Shown piece after piece: positions 49,252 through 58,859 of a stretch of 64,000 bases of DNA. Position numbers and translations under genes: made by a program. Numbering within the stretch: the first letter of the stretch is position 1; every line of letters starts with the position of its first letter. Origin of the DNA: Cellulomonas sp. 73-92 (GTDB lineage: Bacteria; Actinomycetota; Actinomycetes; Actinomycetales; Cellulomonadaceae); assembly GCF_001898175.1 (NCBI RefSeq), contig NZ_MKTH01000004.1, positions 1 through 64,000 of the forward strand, written 5' to 3'. The notes under the pieces were generated by a model that worked only from the letters and a program-made list of their open reading frames with translations, did no database searches and was not told the origin of the DNA.

Positions 49252-50421
49252 ATGCGCATCCGTCATCCCTTGCTGGTCGTCGCCCTGGCGACGGCGGCAC
49301 TGACCGCGACGCCCGCGGCGGCGTTCGCCACCACCGGCGGCCATCCGCCGGTCGGTTCCGGCACCACCATCCACGACACCCAGCCCAGCCTGCGCATCCT
49401 CGCGCAGCGCTCCGGCCTGAGGGTGGGGGCGGCCGTCAACATGGACCTGTACGGGTCGGACGCGACGTACACCGCGATCGTCAACCAGCAGTTCAGCACG
49501 GTGTCGCCGGAGAACGTCATGAAGTGGCAGCTCGTGGAGCCCACGCAGGGCACGTACGACTGGGCGCCCGCCGACCGTCTCGTCGCCGGGGCGCGGGCGG
49601 CGCACCAGCTCGTCCGCGGCCACACCCTGGTGTGGCACAACCAGCTGCCGAGCTGGCTGTCGACCGACGGCGTGACGACGTCGTTCACGCCGCAGCAGGT
49701 GCGCGACCTGCTGCACAAGCACGTCACCGACGAGGTGACGCACTTCAAGGGCCAGATCTGGCAGTGGGACGTGGTCAACGAGGCCTTCGCCGACGACGGC
49801 ACCCCGCGCCAGGACATCTTCTACCAGGCCTACCAGGCGCTCGGCATGAACGGGACTGACTACATCGCCGACGCCTTCCGCTGGGCGCACGAGGCGGACC
49901 CGCGCGCGCTGCTCTTCTACAACGACTACAACCTCGAGTTCACCGGGGCGAAGAGCAACGCGGTCTACGCGTTCGTCCAGCAGCTCCAGGCGCAGGGGGT
50001 GCCGATCGACGGCGTCGGGTTCCAGGGTCACCTGGACACGCAGTACGGGTTCCCCGACCTGCAGAACAACCTCACGCGCTTCGCCGCGCTGGGGCTGAAG
50101 GTCGCGCTCACCGAGGTCGACGTCCGCACGTTCGTCCAGCCCGACCCGGCCAACCCCGGGGCCTACACGGACATCCCGCTGACACCCGCCCTGCAGGCCA
50201 CGCAGCAGTCCTACTGGACACAGTTGCTGCAGGCCTGCCTCGCGGTGCGGCAGTGTCTCTCGTTCACGGCCTGGGGCGTGGACGACGGCCACTCCTGGAT
50301 CCCCGGCGTGTTCCACGGTGAGGGGGCAGGGCTCCTGTTCGACCCGAGCTACCACCCCAAGCCGCAGTACCAGGAACTGCGGAAGGTCCTCCTGACGACG
50401 CACGCGCCTCGGCGCTCCTAG
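49252..50421 (+). CDS. Secreted GH10 endo-beta-1,4-xylanase
   Basis: 389-residue family 10 xylanase. The signal peptide (HPLLVVALATAALTATPAAA) ends near residue 25. The TIM-barrel has WHNQLPSWL, acid/base Glu177 in WDVVNEAF and nucleophile Glu288 in ALTEVDVR. AAGGAG precedes ATG 49252. No carbohydrate-binding module or linker is attached, so this is a single-domain enzyme. A LacI-type operator suggests control by sugar availability together with the transport operons. Confidence 0.93.
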   Translation: MRIRHPLLVVALATAALTATPAAAFATTGGHPPVGSGTTIHDTQPSLRILAQRSGLRVGAAVNMDLYGSDATYTAIVNQQFSTVSPENVMKWQLVEPTQGTYDWAPADRLVAGARAAHQLVRGHTLVWHNQLPSWLSTDGVTTSFTPQQVRDLLHKHVTDEVTHFKGQIWQWDVVNEAFADDGTPRQDIFYQAYQALGMNGTDYIADAFRWAHEADPRALLFYNDYNLEFTGAKSNAVYAFVQQLQAQGVPIDGVGFQGHLDTQYGFPDLQNNLTRFAALGLKVALTEVDVRTFVQPDPANPGAYTDIPLTPALQATQQSYWTQLLQACLAVRQCLSFTAWGVDDGHSWIPGVFHGEGAGLLFDPSYHPKPQYQELRKVLLTTHAPRRS

Positions 50422-50482
50422 TCGTCCATCCGTCGAGGGGTGCGTCCCGCGTGGGCGCGCCCCTCGACGCGCGCCCGGGCGG

Positions 50483-50938
50483 CTACCCGCAGGTGTCGCA
50501 GACGCCCGTGGCGGGCAGCACCGTGAAGCAGGTCGGGCAGATCGCCACCGGCCGGTCCTCCGGGGCGACGCGGCGGGTGCTCGTGCGCGGCGAGGACGAG
50601 CGTGGGCTCGTCGTGCGCGCGGAAGGGGTACGACGAACGGGCGCAGCGCTCTCCGGGGCGTCCGGCCCCGTCACCTCGAAGCCGTTCTTCCGCAGCACGG
50701 CGGCAGCGCCGGCGACCCCGCGGCTGAACTCCTCCTCAGGCGCGATGCGGCCGGTGGCGTACTTGTGGGCGACGCCGAGGATCGCCTTGGAGTCGTACTG
50801 CCGTCCCTCGTGCACGAGCCAGTACTCGAGCGACGGACCGAACCCGTAGACGCCGAGGAAGTTCTCGCCGCCCCGCTCGTCGTACTCGGCGATCGCCTGG
50901 AGGATGTGCTGCCGGTTCACTGCGGAGAACGTCGCCAC
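50483..50938 (-). CDS. ScoMcrA-head-like domain protein with C-terminal zinc ribbon
   Basis: 151 residues. The N-terminal domain ([20 protein letters not shown], then [15 protein letters not shown] and [16 protein letters not shown]) resembles, from memory, the N-terminal head of the phosphorothioate-specific restriction enzyme ScoMcrA. A basic Ser/Arg-rich linker follows, then a treble-Cys-pair end [18 protein letters not shown], a CxxC...CxxC zinc ribbon. There is no nuclease (HNH) domain. The start GTG 50938 is the best available. A nucleic-acid-binding role is likely but unproven. Confidence 0.7.
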   Translation of the reverse strand: MATFSAVNRQHILQAIAEYDERGGENFLGVYGFGPSLEYWLVHEGRQYDSKAILGVAHKYATGRIAPEEEFSRGVAGAAAVLRKNGFEVTGPDAPESAAPVRRTPSARTTSPRSSSPRTSTRRVAPEDRPVAICPTCFTVLPATGVCDTCG

Positions 50939-51068
50939 ACCCTCGACCCTACGTCGCGCACCTGGGAGCCCTCGTCGGGACGGGATCGGCACCCCGGGGG
51001 AGGTAGGCTCGTCGCGACGTTCCGGCCCGGTTGTTCCCGGGCGCACACCGCGAGGAGCCCTGGCGAAC

Positions 51069-52580
51069 GTGACCATCCCCCGCCCTGCCGCGGTCGTCGT
51101 GCTGGCCGCAGGGGAGGGCACCCGCATGCGGTCGGCCACACCCAAGGTGCTGCACACCCTCGCGGGGCGGTCGATGCTCGCCCACGCGCTGGCGACGGCC
51201 CGCGCCCTGGACCCCGAGCGGGTCACCGTCGTCGTTCGCCACGGGCGCGACCTCGTCGTCGACCACCTGCGCCAGGTGGACCCGGAGGCCATCGTCGCCG
51301 ACCAGGACGACGTGCCGGGCACCGGCCGCGCGGTCCAGGTGGCGCTCGCGGCGCTCGAGGCGCGCAGCCCGCTCTCCGGCGCCGTCGTGGTCATGGCCGG
51401 CGACGTCCCGCTGCTGGACGCCGGGACGCTCGAGCAGATGCTCGCCGCGCACGCGGCCGACGACAACGCGGTCACCCTGCTCTCGACCGAGGTGCCCGAC
51501 CCCACCGGCTACGGCCGCGTGCTGCGCGGCGCGGACGGTGGCGTCGTCGCGATCGTCGAGGAGAAGGACGCGGACGACGAGCAGCGGGCCATCCGCGAGA
51601 TCAACACCTCGACCTACGTGTTCGACGCCGACGTGCTGCGCTCCGCGCTGGGCCGGCTCGGCCGGGACAACGCCGCCGGCGAGGTCTACCTCACCGACGT
51701 CGTCGCCCTGGCGCACCGCGACGGGCGCCGGGTGCACGCGCTGCTGACCGACGACCCGGCGACCGTCGAGGGCGTGAACGACCGGGTGCAGCTGGCGGCC
51801 ATCCGCGCCGAGCTGAACCGCCGGATCCTCGAGGAGTGGATGCGCGCGGGCGTGACCATCGTCGACCCGGCCACCACGTGGGTGGACGTCGACGTCGAGC
51901 TCGGCCAGGACGTGACGCTGCTGCCCGGCACGCAGCTGCACGGCGCCACCGTGGTCTCGGAGGGCGCGACGGTCGGCCCCGACACCACGCTGACGGACGT
52001 CGAGGTGGGCCCGGGCGCGGTCGTCGTGCGCTCGCACGGCTCGCTGTCGGTGATCGGCCCGCACGCGACCGTCGGGCCGTACTCGTACCTGCGCCCCGGC
52101 ACCATGCTCGGCACCGACGGCAAGATCGGCGCGTTCGTCGAGACGAAGAACACCAGCATCGGCACCGGCTCGAAGGTGCCGCACCTGTCGTACATCGGCG
52201 ACGCGGAGATCGGCGACCACACGAACGTCGGCGCCGCGTCCGTCACGGCCAACTACGACGGGGTGGACAAGCACCGCACGACGATCGGCTCGCACGTGCG
52301 GATCGGCGCGGACACGATGTTCGTCGCGCCCGTGACGATCGGCGACGGCGCCTTCACCGGGGCCGGGACGGTGGTGCGGTTCGACGTGCCGCCGGGTGCC
52401 CTGGCCATCAGCGCGAACGACCAGCGGACCCTCCTGGGGTGGGTCGACCGGACCCGGCCGGGATCGGCGGCCGCGGAGGCGGCGGCCCGCGCCAGAGGCC
52501 CGGTCGCGGGCGCACCCCCCGGCGACGATCTCCCCGACACCGACGAGACCGCGACCGACGAGAAGGACACCACCCGATGA
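51069..52580 (+). CDS. glmU: Bifunctional GlmU: UDP-GlcNAc pyrophosphorylase / GlcN-1-P acetyltransferase
   Basis: 503-residue cytoplasmic enzyme making UDP-N-acetylglucosamine for peptidoglycan. The N-terminal uridyltransferase begins [20 protein letters not shown], and the [11 protein letters not shown] block follows. The C-terminal left-handed beta-helix has [20 protein letters not shown] and [13 protein letters not shown]. The start is taken as GTG 51069 with GGAG 11-12 nt upstream; the frame is open earlier. A non-conserved acidic tail of about 40 residues ends it. It overlaps prs as ATGA. Confidence 0.95.
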   Translation: MTIPRPAAVVVLAAGEGTRMRSATPKVLHTLAGRSMLAHALATARALDPERVTVVVRHGRDLVVDHLRQVDPEAIVADQDDVPGTGRAVQVALAALEARSPLSGAVVVMAGDVPLLDAGTLEQMLAAHAADDNAVTLLSTEVPDPTGYGRVLRGADGGVVAIVEEKDADDEQRAIREINTSTYVFDADVLRSALGRLGRDNAAGEVYLTDVVALAHRDGRRVHALLTDDPATVEGVNDRVQLAAIRAELNRRILEEWMRAGVTIVDPATTWVDVDVELGQDVTLLPGTQLHGATVVSEGATVGPDTTLTDVEVGPGAVVVRSHGSLSVIGPHATVGPYSYLRPGTMLGTDGKIGAFVETKNTSIGTGSKVPHLSYIGDAEIGDHTNVGAASVTANYDGVDKHRTTIGSHVRIGADTMFVAPVTIGDGAFTGAGTVVRFDVPPGALAISANDQRTLLGWVDRTRPGSAAAEAAARARGPVAGAPPGDDLPDTDETATDEKDTTR

Positions 52581-53563
52581 CCACCGGCCTGATCAGCAGC
52601 GACGGGGAGAAGCGCCTCGTTCTCGTGTCGGGCCGGGCCCACCCGGAGCTGGCCTCCCAGGTGGCCGAGCACCTCGGCGTCGAGCTGGTGCCGACCACCG
52701 CCTACGAGTTCGCCAACGGGGAGATCTACACGCGGTTCGGGGAGTCGGTGCGCGGGGCGGACGCCTTCGTCCTGCAGTCGCACTGCACGCCGGTGAACAC
52801 GTGGATCATGGAGCAGCTGCTCATGGTCGACGCGCTGAAGCGGGCCTCGGCGAAGACCATCACCGTGGTGGCGCCGTTCTACGGCTACGCCCGCCAGGAC
52901 AAGAAGCACCGCGGCCGCGAGCCGATCTCCGCCCGGCTGATGGCCGACCTGTTCAAGACCGCCGGGGCCGACCGGATCATGAGCGTGGACCTGCACGCGG
53001 CGCAGATCCAGGGCTTCTTCGACGGGCCCGTCGACCACCTGTGGGCGATGCCGATCCTCGTCGAGTACGTGCGGACCCGTGTCGACGTCTCCAACGTCAC
53101 CGTGGTGTCGCCGGACGCCGGGCGCATCCGCGTCGCCGAGCAGTGGGCCGCCAAGCTCGGGGGAGCGCCCCTGGCGTTCGTCCACAAGACCCGCGACATC
53201 CGCCGGCCTAACCGCGCGGTGGCCAACCGGGTGGTCGGCGACGTCGAGGGCCGCTCGTGCGTGCTCGTCGACGACCTCATCGACACCGCCGGCACCATCT
53301 CCGAGGCCGTGCGCGTGGTGCTCGAGGCCGGCGCCAAGGACGTGCTGGTGGCGGCGACGCACGGCGTGCTGTCGGAGCCCGCGGTCGAGCGGCTGGAGCA
53401 CGGCGGTGCGCGCGAGATCGTCGTGACCGACACCCTGCCGATCCCCGACGAGCGCCGGTTCGACAAGCTGACCGTGCTGTCGATCGCTCCGCTCATCGCG
53501 CGGGCGATCCGCGAGATCTTCGACGACGGCTCGGTGACGTCCCTCTTCGACGGCCAGGCCTGA
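52577..53563 (+). CDS. prs: Ribose-phosphate pyrophosphokinase (PRPP synthetase)
   Basis: 328-residue class I PRPP synthetase supplying nucleotide, His and Trp synthesis. The ATP-binding region includes [18 protein letters not shown], the divalent-metal region is [14 protein letters not shown], and the PRPP loop is [15 protein letters not shown] 52577 overlaps the glmU stop; the glmU-prs pair is a standard actinobacterial arrangement. Confidence 0.96.
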   Translation: MTTGLISSDGEKRLVLVSGRAHPELASQVAEHLGVELVPTTAYEFANGEIYTRFGESVRGADAFVLQSHCTPVNTWIMEQLLMVDALKRASAKTITVVAPFYGYARQDKKHRGREPISARLMADLFKTAGADRIMSVDLHAAQIQGFFDGPVDHLWAMPILVEYVRTRVDVSNVTVVSPDAGRIRVAEQWAAKLGGAPLAFVHKTRDIRRPNRAVANRVVGDVEGRSCVLVDDLIDTAGTISEAVRVVLEAGAKDVLVAATHGVLSEPAVERLEHGGAREIVVTDTLPIPDERRFDKLTVLSIAPLIARAIREIFDDGSVTSLFDGQA

Positions 53564-53581
53564 CCCGGCTCGGTGGCGGGG

Positions 53582-53661
53582 CTCACCCCCGCCGCCTCGC
53601 CACGGCGGACTCACCCGCCGCCTCGCCACGGCGGACTCACCCGCCGCCTCGCCACGACGTG
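53582..53661. repeat. Three tandem 26-28 bp repeats after prs
   Basis: Units begin CTCACCCGCCGCCTCGCCAC and start at 53582 (28 bp), 53610 and 53636 (26 bp each). They are direct, without spacers. The 316-bp gap they lie in also holds a second pair of 25-bp tandem units at 53763-53811 (core GCCGACCACAGCCGGGGG) and a hairpin repeat. Confidence 0.75.
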
Positions 53662-53705
53662 CTCACGCTCGCCACCCCCACCCCCGCCGCCTCGGTGGTT
53701 CGGTG

Positions 53706-53754
53706 CCACTTCGGTGCATCGATCCACCGAGTCGGCGCGAAAACACCGAAGTGG
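53706..53754. repeat. Hairpin repeat copy A, left of the nuclease-like gene
   Basis: Arms CCACTTCGGTG (53706-53716) and CACCGAAGTGG (53744-53754) are perfect 11-bp complements enclosing a 27-nt core with CATCGATCCACCGA. It matches copy B at 54814-54881. Confidence 0.75.
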
Positions 53755-53879
53755 CGGGGAGATCGAGCCGACCACAGCCGGGGGCGGTCGAGCCGACCAC
53801 AGCCGGGGGTCCGTGGTCGAAGGCCGCCTGCCGTGCGGTAGCAGGGCCATCGAAGGGCTGATCCGAGCACCGTGGCGCG

Positions 53880-54809
53880 GTGTCCTTGCGCCCCGGCTCA
53901 TCGGTCCCGACCCCCGTCGTCTCGCCGCCGCGCGTCTACCTGGCGCGCGAGCACGACCACAACGCGACCGCTGCTCGCGTCCGGCGCGCGTCATGGGAGC
54001 GGTTGACCCGAGGCGGGTACGGCCCGACGAGCCCACGCCGCTCGCGGGAGGAACGCGCGCTGGCCGTGATCGCGGCGGTCGACGACAGGCTGACGAGGCC
54101 GCACTGGTTCAGCCACGAGTCGGCGGCCCTCGTCTGGGGCCTGCCGTTGTGGCGTGTGCCCGACGCCACCCACGTGCGGCAGCTCGGCCGTCCGGGCACT
54201 GGCCGGGACAGGCTGGTCGCGCGTCACACGGGACCCGTGGACCCTGGCCAGCTGACGGTCGTCGGGTCCCTGCCCGTCACGAGCCTCGCGCAGACGATGG
54301 TCGACTGTGCGCGCTCGCTGCCACCGCTCGCCGGGCTCGTCGTCGCGGACGCCGCGCTGCGTGCCGGCGCGGACCGGTCCTCGGCGCTCGAGCTGCTCGC
54401 ACGCATCGCCGGACGCAACGGTGTGGCGCGAGCGCGCGGCGTGATCGAGCTGGCCGACGCCGGGGCAGAGTCGCCCGGCGAGAGCGCCGCCCGCTTCGTC
54501 GTGCTGCGTGACGGCCTGCCGCTGCCGCGCACCCAGATCCCCGTCACGACCAGGCTGGGCACGTTCTGGACCGACCTCGGGTGGGAGGAGTGGCGTGTGT
54601 TCCTCGAGTACGACGGCCGGACGAAGTACCGGACGGCGGAGGACCTGGTCGCCGAGAAGCGGCGGCAGGACGCTCTCGTGGACGCCGGTTGTCGCCTCGT
54701 GCGTGTCACGAAGGAGGACATCCCGCGTCGCGCGGGCCTCTCGGCGCGTGTGCTCCGGCTGCTCCCACCCGACGTCCCGACGATCCTGCGCCCGCCGCTT
54801 CTCCGCTGA
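53880..54809 (+). CDS. AbiEi-like / Vsr-type (DUF559-like) endonuclease-domain protein
   Basis: 309-residue protein of a common actinobacterial type. An N-terminal winged-helix-like part (RRASWERLTRGGYG) and a middle AbiEi-antitoxin-like segment (HWFSHESAALVWGLPLW) come first. The C-terminal domain FWTDLGWEEWRVFLEYDG, followed by EKRRQDALVDAGCRLVRVTK, has the D...ExD...pattern of PD-(D/E)XK/Vsr-like nucleases. The GTG at 53880 has no clear ribosome site, so the start is uncertain. It stands alone, bracketed by two copies of a hairpin repeat. A role in defence or a solitary repair nuclease are both possible. Confidence 0.65.
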   Translation: MSLRPGSSVPTPVVSPPRVYLAREHDHNATAARVRRASWERLTRGGYGPTSPRRSREERALAVIAAVDDRLTRPHWFSHESAALVWGLPLWRVPDATHVRQLGRPGTGRDRLVARHTGPVDPGQLTVVGSLPVTSLAQTMVDCARSLPPLAGLVVADAALRAGADRSSALELLARIAGRNGVARARGVIELADAGAESPGESAARFVVLRDGLPLPRTQIPVTTRLGTFWTDLGWEEWRVFLEYDGRTKYRTAEDLVAEKRRQDALVDAGCRLVRVTKEDIPRRAGLSARVLRLLPPDVPTILRPPLLR

Positions 54810-54813
54810 GCCG

Positions 54814-54881
54814 CCACTTCGGTGCATTCGCGCCACGACGGTGCATCGATGCACCGAATCGGAGCAGAAGCACCGAAGCGG
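54814..54881. repeat. Hairpin repeat copy B, right of the nuclease-like gene
   Basis: Arms CCACTTCGGTG (54814-54824) and CACCGAAGCGG (54871-54881), one mismatch, around an inner perfect palindrome CGGTGCATCGATGCACCG. It lies 4 bp after the gene's stop and has the same orientation as copy A. Confidence 0.75.
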
Positions 54882-54906
54882 TCGGCACGAGGGGAGGGGG
54901 CGTGGG

Positions 54907-54935
54907 TTGGGGGGTGGGGCGGGAGCCGGTAGGAT
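54907..54935 (+). promoter_or_regulatory. Promoter of rplY with long structured leader
   Basis: -35 TTGGGG (54907-54912), 17-bp spacer, -10 TAGGAT (54930-54935). The leader to rplY is about 205 nt and contains a 7-bp hairpin GCCGGTC/GACCGGC (54976-54995). Confidence 0.5.
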
Positions 54936-55146
54936 TCTCGGGCTGCCTCGGCGAGGGATGTCGGACGGTCGGCTTGCCGGTCTGCGAGGACCGGCATCGG
55001 CCTCGAGCCACATCCGTGATCGACTGGGCCGATGCCTCCGCGTCGCCCGTCCCGCGCCCCGCGTCGAGGCCGTCTCGATTCGTCGTACCAGTTCGTCATG
55101 CGCCGCGCCCCGGGTGCGGCGACAGTCAACGCTCCGGAGGACCACC

Positions 55147-55749
55147 ATGGCCGAGACCAAGCTCGTCGCCACCAGCCGCACCGAGTTCGGCAAGGGCGCC
55201 GCGCGCCGCCTGCGCCGCGCCAACCTCATCCCCGCCGTCCTCTACGGGCACGGCACCGACCCGGTGCACGTCGCGCTGCCGGGCCACCAGGTGATGATGG
55301 CCGTCAAGCACTCCAACGCGCTGTTCGAGATCGAGATCGACGGCACGCTGACGCTGGCGCTCGCCAAGGACGTGCAGGTCGAGCCGGTGCACAACGTCAT
55401 CGAGCACCTGGACCTCCTCATCGTCCGCCGCGGCGAGAAGGTGACGGTCGAGATCCCCGTGCACGTCGTCGGCGAGTCGGCCCCCGGCACCATCCACGTC
55501 GTCGAGACGCAGCACCTCTCGCTCGAGGCCGAGGCGACCCACCTCCCCGACCGCGTCGAGGTGTCGATCGAGGGCCTGGAGGAGGGCGCGATCCTGCACG
55601 CCGGCGACATCGCCCTCCCGCAGGGCTCTTCCCTCCTCACCGACCCCGAGCACGTCGTCCTGACGATCACCGTGCCGCGGGCCGAGGCCGAGACCGAGGC
55701 CGAGACCGAGGCCGCCCCGGCCCCGGCCGCCGCCGCCGAGCAGGACTGA
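55147..55749 (+). CDS. rplY: 50S ribosomal protein L25, general stress (Ctc/TL5) form
   Basis: 200-residue two-domain L25/Ctc protein that binds 5S rRNA. The N-terminal L25 domain has [20 protein letters not shown] and AVLYGHG; the C-terminal TL5 beta-domain has [20 protein letters not shown]. An Ala/Glu/Pro tail follows. GGAGG lies 6-7 nt before ATG 55147. It is followed 25 bp later by pth, the standard pairing. Confidence 0.95.
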   Translation: MAETKLVATSRTEFGKGAARRLRRANLIPAVLYGHGTDPVHVALPGHQVMMAVKHSNALFEIEIDGTLTLALAKDVQVEPVHNVIEHLDLLIVRRGEKVTVEIPVHVVGESAPGTIHVVETQHLSLEAEATHLPDRVEVSIEGLEEGAILHAGDIALPQGSSLLTDPEHVVLTITVPRAEAETEAETEAAPAPAAAAEQD

Positions 55750-55774
55750 CCCGCACCGGGCAGGGAGGACGAGC

Positions 55775-56401
55775 GTGGCCGAGGACCGTTGGCTCCTCGT
55801 CGGCCTCGGCAACCCCGGCCCGGAGTACGCCGGCAACCGGCACAACGTCGGCGCGATGGTGCTCGACGAGCTGGCGCGCCGTCTCGGCGTGACGCTCGGA
55901 CGTACCGGCGGTGTCCTCGGTCGACGGCCGCAGGCCGCGACGGCCGAGGCCCGGCTCGGCACGCTGCCCGGAGGGGCACCGGGCCCGCGCGTGGTGCTGG
56001 CCCGCCCGACGACGTACATGAACGTCTCGGGCGGGCCGGTCGGCCAGCTGGCGAGGTACTACGACGTGCCTGCCGAGCGCGTCGTCGTGGTGCACGACGA
56101 GCTCGACATCCCCTTCGCGGACGTCCGCCTCAAGGTCGGGGGCGGGGAGGGCGGCCACAACGGACTGCGCGACGTCTCCCGCGCGCTCGGCACCAAGGAC
56201 TACGTGCGGGTGCGGGTGGGCGTCGGACGCCCGCCCGGGCGGATGGACGCCGCCGACTTCGTGCTCCGCGACTTCTCCGCGACGGAGCGCAAGGACCTCG
56301 AGTGGCTGGTGGACCGCGCCGCGGACGCGGCCGAGGCGGTCGTCGTCGAAGGGCTCGAGAGGGCCCAGCTGCTCTTCCACACCAAGCCCAACGGCGGGTG
56401 A
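55775..56401 (+). CDS. pth: Peptidyl-tRNA hydrolase
   Basis: 208-residue enzyme that recycles peptidyl-tRNA. Motifs are [19 protein letters not shown] with catalytic His23, [21 protein letters not shown] with its Asp, and [13 protein letters not shown]. The GTG at 55775 is preceded by AGGGAGG. Confidence 0.96.
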   Translation: MAEDRWLLVGLGNPGPEYAGNRHNVGAMVLDELARRLGVTLGRTGGVLGRRPQAATAEARLGTLPGGAPGPRVVLARPTTYMNVSGGPVGQLARYYDVPAERVVVVHDELDIPFADVRLKVGGGEGGHNGLRDVSRALGTKDYVRVRVGVGRPPGRMDAADFVLRDFSATERKDLEWLVDRAADAAEAVVVEGLERAQLLFHTKPNGG

Positions 56402-56428
56402 AAGTGTCATGAATCGGACATCTAGGGC

Positions 56429-56458
56429 TTAACGGGTACCAACCAGGTCGAATAGGCT
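56429..56458 (+). promoter_or_regulatory. Possible promoter of the polysaccharide glycosyltransferase
   Basis: TTAACG (56429-56434), 18-bp spacer, TAGGCT (56453-56458). It is followed by CCGGACACC, a short motif also seen at the other gene starts of this locus. Confidence 0.35.
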
Positions 56459-56487
56459 CCAAACCGGACACCGGGGAGGGGGCTGAC

Positions 56488-58020
56488 ATGACCGTCGTAG
56501 GAGAACCCGGCGCGATCACGGCCGAGCTCGCCGCGCTCGTCGAGCGCCGGCGTCCCTCTGCCGCCGTGCGTCGCTCGTGGGCCTCCACCGAACCCTTCGT
56601 CGCCGGCGAGCGGGTGCCGCTCGAGGGTGACGAGGCCGACTCGTGGCGGGGCGCGGCCACCGGCTACGTCTACCGCGCGGCTTCCGCCGACCTGGCGCTC
56701 GTCGCTGCGACGCTGGCCGGTGCGTACGCGCTGGGCTGGCTGCCGACGACGACCCAGGCCATCCCGGCCCTCATCGCCGGTGCCACGTTCCTCGTGGCGG
56801 TCGGCGTCGGCCACGGCTACGACGGGAAGTCCGTCGGCGACGGCCCCCGCGAGCTCCAGGCCGTGCTGCGGGCGGGGGTCGCGGCGGTCGTCGTGCCCGG
56901 GCTCGCCACCGCGTTCACCGCGCACCCGCTCCCGCGGCTGATGCTGGCCGTCGTGGCCACTGTGCTGACCGTCGTCGGGCTCCTCTGCCGGCAGCTGCAG
57001 CGACGCGGGCTCCACGGCGCCCGCCGGAACGGGCTCGCGATGACCCGCACGCTCGTCGTCGGGGACGCCGACTCGGTGCACCGCACCATCGAAGGGCTGC
57101 GCTCCTCGTCGCACTACGGCTACCGGGTGGTCGGCATCTGCCTGCCCTCGGTGAACGACCGGCCCCCGCAGGACGGGGTGCCACTGCTCGGTGCCTTGGC
57201 GGACGTCGTCCAGGTCGCCTACGACTACCGCGTCGAGGCGGTCGTCGTGGCGGGAAGCGAGCTGGCCGGCGATGCGCTGCGGCGGCTCTCGTGGGCGCTC
57301 GGACGGGCCGGCGCGGACCTCGTCGTCGCTCCCGGGCTGGTCGAGGTGCTGGGGCCGCGCGTGTCGGTGCGCCCGACGGTCGGGCTGTCGCTCCTCGAGG
57401 TGCAGACCGTCCCGCCGCGTCGCCGCCTGCTCGCCAAGAGCCTGCTCGACCGGCTCGTCGGTGGTGCGCTGATGCTCGCCGCCACCCCGGTGATCCTCGC
57501 GGCCGCGCTGGCGGTGCGCGTGACCAGCCGCGGGCCGGTGTTCTTCCGGCAGGCGCGCATCGGCATCGACGGGCGCCCGTTCACCATGATCAAGCTGCGG
57601 TCGATGTACCGGGACGCGGAGGAGCGCAAGGCCGCACTCCTGTCGCAGAACCAGGGCAACGGCCTGCTCTTCAAGATGCGCGACGACCCGCGGATCACCC
57701 CGGTCGGCAAGGTGCTGCGGCGGTTCTCTGTCGACGAGCTGCCCCAGCTGTGGAACGTCGTGCGCGGCGACATGTCGCTCGTCGGCCCGCGCCCGCCGCT
57801 GCCGAGCGAGGTGGATGGCTACCAGGACCAGGTGTTCCGGCGTCTGCACGTGCGGCCGGGGCTCACCGGGCTGTGGCAGGTGTCCGGCCGGTCCGACCTG
57901 TCGTGGGACGAGTCCGTGCGCCTCGACCTGCGCTACGTGGACAACTGGTCGGTCGCGATGGACCTGCTCATCCTCTGGAAGACAGGGCGCGCCGTGCTCG
58001 GGTCCGCAGGGGCGTACTGA
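56488..58020 (+). CDS. Polyprenyl glycosylphosphotransferase (exopolysaccharide initiation)
   Basis: 510-residue membrane enzyme that loads the first sugar-1-phosphate onto undecaprenyl phosphate. N-terminal transmembrane helices and a CoA-binding-like domain (about residues 185-280) precede the WbaP/bacterial sugar transferase domain: GGALMLAATPVILAAALAV, FFRQARIGIDGRPFTMIKLR, FSVDELPQLWNVVRGDMSLV and GPRPPLPSEV. AGGGGG precedes ATG 56488. It marks the start of a cell-surface polysaccharide locus. Confidence 0.92.
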   Translation: MTVVGEPGAITAELAALVERRRPSAAVRRSWASTEPFVAGERVPLEGDEADSWRGAATGYVYRAASADLALVAATLAGAYALGWLPTTTQAIPALIAGATFLVAVGVGHGYDGKSVGDGPRELQAVLRAGVAAVVVPGLATAFTAHPLPRLMLAVVATVLTVVGLLCRQLQRRGLHGARRNGLAMTRTLVVGDADSVHRTIEGLRSSSHYGYRVVGICLPSVNDRPPQDGVPLLGALADVVQVAYDYRVEAVVVAGSELAGDALRRLSWALGRAGADLVVAPGLVEVLGPRVSVRPTVGLSLLEVQTVPPRRRLLAKSLLDRLVGGALMLAATPVILAAALAVRVTSRGPVFFRQARIGIDGRPFTMIKLRSMYRDAEERKAALLSQNQGNGLLFKMRDDPRITPVGKVLRRFSVDELPQLWNVVRGDMSLVGPRPPLPSEVDGYQDQVFRRLHVRPGLTGLWQVSGRSDLSWDESVRLDLRYVDNWSVAMDLLILWKTGRAVLGSAGAY

Positions 58021-58021
58021 C

Positions 58022-58651
58022 TCAGAGGGCGAAGTCCAGGGGGGTCAGCACGCCGTCGGCCTCGGCGTAGCGCTCGCCGCTCGTCGGGCAGCGCCAGCGG
58101 CCGTCGCCGTCGGCGAACAGCGGCTCGCCGGCGCGCCCGACCCAGCGGACCCGCCGCGCGGGCACCCCCGCGACCAGGGCGAAGTCGGGCACGTCCTTGG
58201 TGACGACGGACCCCGCAGCCACCAGCGCCCAGCGGCCGATCGTCACGGGGGCGACGCACACGCTCCGGGCACCGATCGAGGCGCCGGCCCGGACGGTCAC
58301 GCCGACGGCGTGCCAGTCGTCCGCAGCCTTCAGCGTCCCGTCGGGGTTGACGGCGCGCGGGTAGTAGTCGTTGGTGAACACCGCGGCCGGCCCGACGAAG
58401 ACGCCGTCCTCGAGGACGGCGGGCTCGTAGAGCAGCGCGTAGTTCTGGATCTTGCAGCGAGCGCCGACGAGGACTCCGGGGCCGATGTAGGCGCCGCGGC
58501 CGACGATGCACTGGGCGCCCACCGCGGCGTCCTCGCGCACCTGGGCGAGGTGCCAGACCTTGGTGCCCGCGCCGATCGTCGCCCGGGGGTCGACGTCGGC
58601 GGTAGCGGCGATCGTGGCCGGCGGCAGGGCGGCCGGCGGGGTGTCGGGCAC
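58022..58651 (-). CDS. WlbB/WbpD-like hexapeptide N-acetyltransferase
   Basis: 209-residue left-handed beta-helix acetyltransferase. Repeats include GAGTKVWHLAQVREDAAVGA, KIQNYALLYEPAVLEDGVFV, FTNDYYPRA and PVTIGRWALVAAGSVVTKDV. The KIQN and VFTND blocks are typical of UDP-2-acetamido-3-amino-glucuronate N-acetyltransferases. The start is GTG 58651. It is on the opposite strand to its neighbours; with the Gfo/Idh dehydrogenase at 63721 it suggests diacetamido-uronic acid synthesis for surface glycan. Confidence 0.85.
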   Translation of the reverse strand: MPDTPPAALPPATIAATADVDPRATIGAGTKVWHLAQVREDAAVGAQCIVGRGAYIGPGVLVGARCKIQNYALLYEPAVLEDGVFVGPAAVFTNDYYPRAVNPDGTLKAADDWHAVGVTVRAGASIGARSVCVAPVTIGRWALVAAGSVVTKDVPDFALVAGVPARRVRWVGRAGEPLFADGDGRWRCPTSGERYAEADGVLTPLDFAL

Positions 58652-58859
58652 GGTCGGCTCCGGGTTCGGTGGATGGACTTACGCCGATGATCCCGTGCGG
58701 TGGTGGCGGGAGCGCACGACGCGACGGGTGATCTTCGACCGAGATGTACCCGTCGTCGCGCTTTGGACCGTATTGTCCGGTATGACCCGGATTGGTGTCC
58801 GAGTCCGTGTCGTCGCCGCTGAGCGGCGGCGTGCGGAACGACGTTCGAGCGGAGCCGAC

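Noticed and set aside
53582..53661. CRISPR-like array
   Set aside because: The units are directly adjacent without unique spacers and there are no cas genes; these are simple tandem repeats.
53880..54809. Confident type IV (AbiE) toxin-antitoxin pair
   Set aside because: Only an AbiEi-like region is seen and no AbiEii toxin gene lies beside it.
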